Below, piece after piece: positions 59,634 to 64,000 of a DNA stretch of 64,000 nucleotides. A model generated the notes under the pieces. The model saw nothing but the letters and a program-made list of their open reading frames with translations, was not told the DNA's origin and did not search any database. Where the stretch lies: NCBI RefSeq assembly GCF_943734655.1, contig NC_071355.1:244737183-244801182 (forward strand). The letters run 5' to 3'. The position numbers and the translations under genes were made by a program. Numbering within the stretch: position 1 is the stretch's first letter; every line of letters starts with the position of its first letter. The DNA is from Sabethes cyaneus. Its lineage: Eukaryota; Arthropoda; Insecta; Diptera; Culicidae.

Positions 59634-59686
59634 TTTTTTTAATTCTATATTAGAGAGGTTTTCAGCCTGCGGCTGGTTCGCCTCTT
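59634..59686 (-). mobile_element. 53-bp poly(A) retro-insertion with 14-bp target duplication
   Basis: Flanked by AATCTAGTTCTTGT at 59,620-59,633 and 59,687-59,700. On the minus strand it reads GAGGCGAACCAGCCGCAGGC, then TGAAAACCTCTC, and ends in AATTAAAAAAA. It can fold as AGAGG/CCTCT and CAGCC/GGCTG. A poly(A) tail and long duplication indicate target-primed retrotransposition of a severely 5'-truncated LINE or SINE 3' end. Confidence 0.8.
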
Positions 59687-60330
59687 AATCTAGTTCTTGT
59701 CTCACTCTGCTTAGGCCCAGTAACTATCCACTTTATTTAAATCCGGTCCTTATACCAGAAAACTTTGGTCCAGTTCCTGTCCCAGGCCATTTAGGTCCAA
59801 TCCTGTCCCAGTCCATTTAGTTCCAGTTCCTGTTCCAATCTACCTAGGTCCAGTCCACTTAGGTTTAGTTCCTGTCTCCTTCCTCGCCCCAGTTCCAATC
59901 CTAGTCTACTTAGGTTCAGTCCACCTATCCCAGTCACTGTCCCACTCTGTTTAAATCCAGTTTTTGTCCCAGTCCACTTAGGTCTAATCTCTGTGCCACT
60001 CCACTTAAATCCAGTCCCTATCCAAATCAACTTATATCCAGTCCCTATCCCACTCTACTTAGGTCCAGTTCCTGTCTCAGTCCCCTTAGGTCCAGTCGCT
60101 ATCCCATTTCACTTTGGTCCAGTCTCTGTACCAATCAACTTAAATCTAGTTCCTGTCTCTGTTTACTTAGGTTCAATTCCTGTTCCAGTCTATATAGAGT
60201 CAGTTTCCTAATCCAGTCCTAATCCTAAGTAAAGTCCCAGTCCCTGTCTCAGTCCATTTAGATTTGGTCTCTGCCCCAGTCTTAGGCTCAGTTGTAGTCT
60301 TAGTTTTAGTTCAAATTCCAACCCTGGACC

Positions 60331-63329
60331 TGGAACCCTGGTACTGGAACTGACCAATTCCAGAGTCCGTTACTCCGAGATGATCTACTAATCAAGTAGA
60401 GAGATTATTTATTATCAAACAATACTTTTAAGTTCGAAGCAAAGTCGAAAAATAATGGATTTTCATATTTTTTTTCGGAAGTTGGAATTGGAGTTAAGTG
60501 ATGGGGTGGGTATTTTAGTATTTGAAGATATATTTTGCATTTTTTGGATGCCAAAAAAGTGATTATTATGCTGTTAAGAGTTGGACCATTTTTTTCAAAA
60601 GAAAGGTGTTTTTTCATCTTAAATCGATAATTAGGAGCTCATCATAAAATGAAAAATTAAGTTATCAAAACACGGTTACGTAACTATTTAGATCATTCAT
60701 TTTTACATGCTGGAAGTCGGTTCAATCGGTCTGCGGTACACGTACCGCCAGCTGCAAAGACATGGTTTCGAGAAAAACGTGTTCAAAGTTTCGTACAGCA
60801 AGCCACTTCCTTTGAGATGACCCCACAGTTTTGGATTTTGTACTTTTTCAACGAGATCAGATCATCAAAAGATCCTTTTGGCAAGACATTTCTAAAGGTA
60901 TAAGCGTCTCGAAAATGAAAAAAATAAAAATTAACCCCCCATTAACGTCCGTCTGGCACCGTTAAAAGTTGTCTATCGAGATCTGGTGCCATTTTGAAAT
61001 TCAATATGGGGCTTGGTAATTTATCACTTTGAATGAAAAACTACAGTATAAAAGTTTTAAAATATTGTTGTTATAACTAAAATCAATAAAAGCAACATGC
61101 TCTATTCACACTCGACCGGGTTCGTTTTTGTTTCCCTTTACAGTGAAGAGGAAAGAAAAAATGGCTTAGCTTAGCATATATCAGTTGTTTTATGAGTTAT
61201 ATTTAAATGTTTGTGCAACAATGAAACAGACCATGTTTCAAGACGCATTCGGAAAAAGCGTATTTTCAGCGTAAATATGATGAATAGAACTTGAAAACAG
61301 CAGGATGTGCTATACATATTTCGTTCCGGGGTCAAACCCAAGCTTGTGAAGAAATACGCCGATACACGTGTTCCGGTTACGACTTGTGTGATCTTCATTA
61401 GTGCATAGCTGTCGTCCACAGTGAAGCAGACGTTGTAATAGAATGTAGCCTGATTTGTGCAACATAGTAATTGATTACTAAAACTAGCACGATCTAAAAT
61501 GTTTGACTATGATTCAACTCTGAACCTTGTAAGCAATTTGTGTTTCATGAGCCACTTTTATGGCGACTTTTACTACCAATTCTGATCGTTGTGTGTCACT
61601 TTCTAAATGTGCAATAAAAACTGACTTGTTTACCTGCTAATTGTTACTTCTGCATTTAAACAGGGGGTGAAGTGACAGGAAAGGTAACCAATCACTCTGC
61701 TAAGAGATTACTCCGAGTCCACTGTCCGAGGATACTAGATCGATTTTGTGAAACAGTAAATAAACACCGGAGGAATACATAATAAAATGAAGGCACGGAA
61801 TACAGTCAGTCGGAAGTCTTTTCTTAAATACACTTTGAAAGTGTTTTTTCTCGTTGAGCGCCGAGGAAGTTGTTTTTACGATGTTAATATCTGTTACGAG
61901 ACCTGGTAAACTATAACGGAAACGAGTGAAGTTTGAAAGTTGCGCAATACAACTGGCCTGTTAAAGACTTGACCATTGTTGAGCGAATTCCTGTATCGAT
62001 TCCTGGTGTGTTTGATACAATAGCTAGGAAAGACAAAAAAAAACTTCCCGACTATTGTTTCTCAAAATATTGAAATAATTTTATTTAAGCCATCCAATTT
62101 TAGTTTAATTCATTTCAATCATCATTAAACTAAACATTTTAATTTTGGTGATTAAATTATGCCCCTAACGATTGGCCATATATTTGAAATATTCGAATAA
62201 ACGTGAGAGTATTCAGGCGTCTAACGAATAAAGCTTTTTGTCCGTCTATCGTTCACTATGGCTTCAATAGGTACCGCCGACTAGCTGGCTGGCTGGTCGG
62301 CCGGTTGCCCGGGCTAGCAAGCTGCTGTTCAATTAAGTTAAATCGAGTGCACGATCATAACTTTTGTCATAAAGCCTACAACAATAATTCCGCAAATTGC
62401 TGCCCGAAGTATCGATCTCAAACGATCGATCAGCAGCAGCCTTACCGTACTTTACTGCTCCCCGTGATCTGCGCGATGTCTAGTTCAATGCTGCTGTTGT
62501 GTCCTGTCCTGCCTGACTGGCATCAGGTGGAAAATAAAGCCATATAAAAACGCATCGCCAGCTTAACGTTAACGCAGTTGAATTAGACGCAGAAAAAAAT
62601 TCCACCGCAACAACATCATCGGTCAAGATAATTGAACAATTACCGAGCCGAATTTGGCAGTAGTGCTCAATCACGCCGACTCCACATTGGCTCTATCTAT
62701 TGATGGTGTTTGTGTTTGTGTGGGTGCTGTGCCACTACTGTTATCTTCCACGGCAATTGTATTGGTCAGGTGCGGTGCAATTACGGTGCGAATCAATCTA
62801 TGTGACCTTCACCCCCGAAGGTGGGGATGGAATGGGCCGGATTTGCCACGGATTTGCCTTAACATCGTGAACTGTGATGGGCAAATATTGTATGGTGATC
62901 GAGGGCCTAAAGAAAATTGATGGTTAATTGTGATGATGATTATTTTGGGATAATACGTCGGTAATAAAGGCTTTCGAGAAAAAAAAAGTTTTTTTTGTCC
63001 GAGTTGATACGCATTATTGAATTTTTATTATACAGATAGATTGAAGATGGGCGAGTGAGTGCCAATTATGACAAAAAAGGTTTAAAACGATAAGTTTCCA
63101 CAATCCCAAATAGCTCCCAAGTAATCTGCTAACCACTGGCGTGACCAGGCTGGAGCTCGCTGGGGCACGTGTCCCATCTTCTCTGTAAAATTTAATGTAA
63201 AACAAAATAATTTCTGTAACCTAGAAGCCTGCAGTTTTTAATTTAATCGGCCACTATTTTTGGGATAAGTAAATACACTAGAGTTCTCTTTTCAAGTCCA
63301 TTTGCGAGATTTTTTTCGTTCACTATTTT
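60331..63329. other. unique sequence, no gene recognised
   Basis: AT-rich to about 62,200, then somewhat GC-richer to 62,950. The frame at 62,203-62,547 has no recognised domain. Confidence 0.35.
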
Positions 63330-63334
63330 ACTTC

Positions 63335-64000
63335 CGAAATTTGAATTAACGCACTTTTTTTACATCCAAATTTTAATTAACGTCATCTCTTTTTACTTCC
63401 GAAATTTGAATTAACGTCCTCTCGTTTTACGCCCGAACTCAAATTAACGTCCTCTTATTTTACTTCCAAAATTTGAATTAACGTCCTCTCGTTTTACTTT
63501 TAAAATTTGAAATAATGTCCTCTTTTTTTACTTCCGAAATTAGAATTGACGTCCTCGTTTTACATCTTAAAAATTTGAATTAACGTCCACTTTTTCACGT
63601 CCACAATTTGAATTGACGTCGTCTTTTTTTACGACCGATATTAGAATTAACCTCCTCGTTTTACATCTGAAATTAGAATTAACGTCCTCGTTTTTTCGTC
63701 CAAATTATGAATTAACGTCCTCTAGTTTTACGTCCTAAACTTGAATTAACGTCCTTTGTTTTTACGTCCAAAATTTGAATTAACGTCCTCCTATTTTCGT
63801 CCAAAATATGAATTAACGTCCTCTAGTTTTACGTCCAACATTTGAATTAACGTCCTCTGTTTTTACGTCCAAAATTTTAATTAACGTCTACTTTTTACGT
63901 CCAAACACGATTGTGAAGAACGTGCTGCTCGAGCCACAAATGCTGATACGTCCAAACTATGAATTAACGTCCTCTAGTTTTACGTCCGAAATTTGAATTA
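63335..64000 (+). repeat. minisatellite F (ACGTCC...ATTTGAATTA, about 32 bp)
   Basis: About 20 units of TTTTACGTCCAAAATTTGAA followed by TTAACGTCCTC, fairly regular, running past the window end. A 41-bp stretch at 63,908-63,948 is foreign to the unit and matches the inside of the Helitron-like element at about 9,390-9,432. Confidence 0.9.

Larger units (their letters stand above)
56655..60330 (+). repeat. minisatellite E, 27-bp unit (9-codon period)
   Basis: About 3.7 kb of units such as CCACTTAGGTCCAGTCCCTG followed by TCCCAGT. The period is 27 bp in regular parts, so the + strand keeps long frames made of a nine-residue motif (VPVPLYLGP-like), the longest at 59,110-59,688. No start context, splice signals or non-repeat domain support a protein. 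It is interrupted by a MITE (57,478-57,854) and a small retro-insertion (59,634-59,686). Confidence 0.88.

Noticed and set aside
1..64000. Integrated viral genes
   Set aside because: I looked for viral polymerase, nucleoprotein or envelope-like text in the open frames and recognised none; all RT text fits LINE or Penelope families.

Overview
The window looks like non-coding DNA from an insect genome, most likely a culicine (Aedes-like) mosquito. I base this on the repeat content: a tRNA-derived SINE whose body (region around 48,625-48,840) matches my memory of Aedes SINEs, several RTE-type and Jockey/CR1-like LINE relics, Helitron-like elements with poly-GACA starts, a Penelope-like element and hAT/TA-type MITEs. 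No complete host protein-coding gene is visible. The only host-exon candidate is an open frame at the left edge (3-157) that runs into a perfect GTAAGT donor; if it is real, the rest of the window could lie in a long intron on the + strand. Species, gene identity and the intron interpretation are inference.

Layout. 1-2.9 kb: possible exon, single-copy sequence and a broken LINE ORF1 with a zinc-knuckle remnant. 2.9-8.4 kb: a very long degenerate tandem array of a T-rich word of about 12 bp (TTTTTGGACTC-like), interrupted by a SINE and a foldback MITE, followed by a Helitron-like element (8473-9932) and a hAT-type MITE (10088-10479) with an 8-bp target duplication. 11-14.9 kb: non-repetitive, fairly GC-rich sequence. 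14.9-19.9 kb: a graveyard of LINE reverse transcriptase pieces on both strands plus SINEs. 20-27.1 kb: mostly unique sequence. 27.2-31.3 kb: the Helitron start plus the same minisatellite in the opposite orientation, then RTE LINE remains. 31.3-34.8 kb unique; 34.8-37.2 kb RTE relic and Helitron. 41.4-45.6 kb: a nested stack in which an RTE LINE is split by an inverted-repeat element that contains a Penelope-like element with an intact 321-codon frame (RT thumb, linker, GIY-YIG nuclease) and a perfect 124-bp palindrome with hammerhead-ribozyme-like arms. 45.9-49.4 kb: GA-rich array, tRNA-like unit, and a GGACCA-type array. 49.4-53.3 kb mostly unique. 54-56 kb: a long RTE relic. 56.65-60.3 kb: a 27-bp minisatellite (9-codon period) carrying a TA-flanked MITE and a tiny poly(A) retro-insertion. 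63.3-64 kb: an ACGTCC array running off the window.

Nothing here forms an operon or a pathway. The biology on view is transposon nesting and minisatellite expansion: five tandem-repeat families fill roughly a quarter of the window, and most are strongly strand-asymmetric. The most interesting objects are the Penelope-like element with its ribozyme-like structures, the repeated array-to-Helitron junction, and the minisatellites themselves. Percentages, ages and family names were not computed or searched; they are readings by eye.
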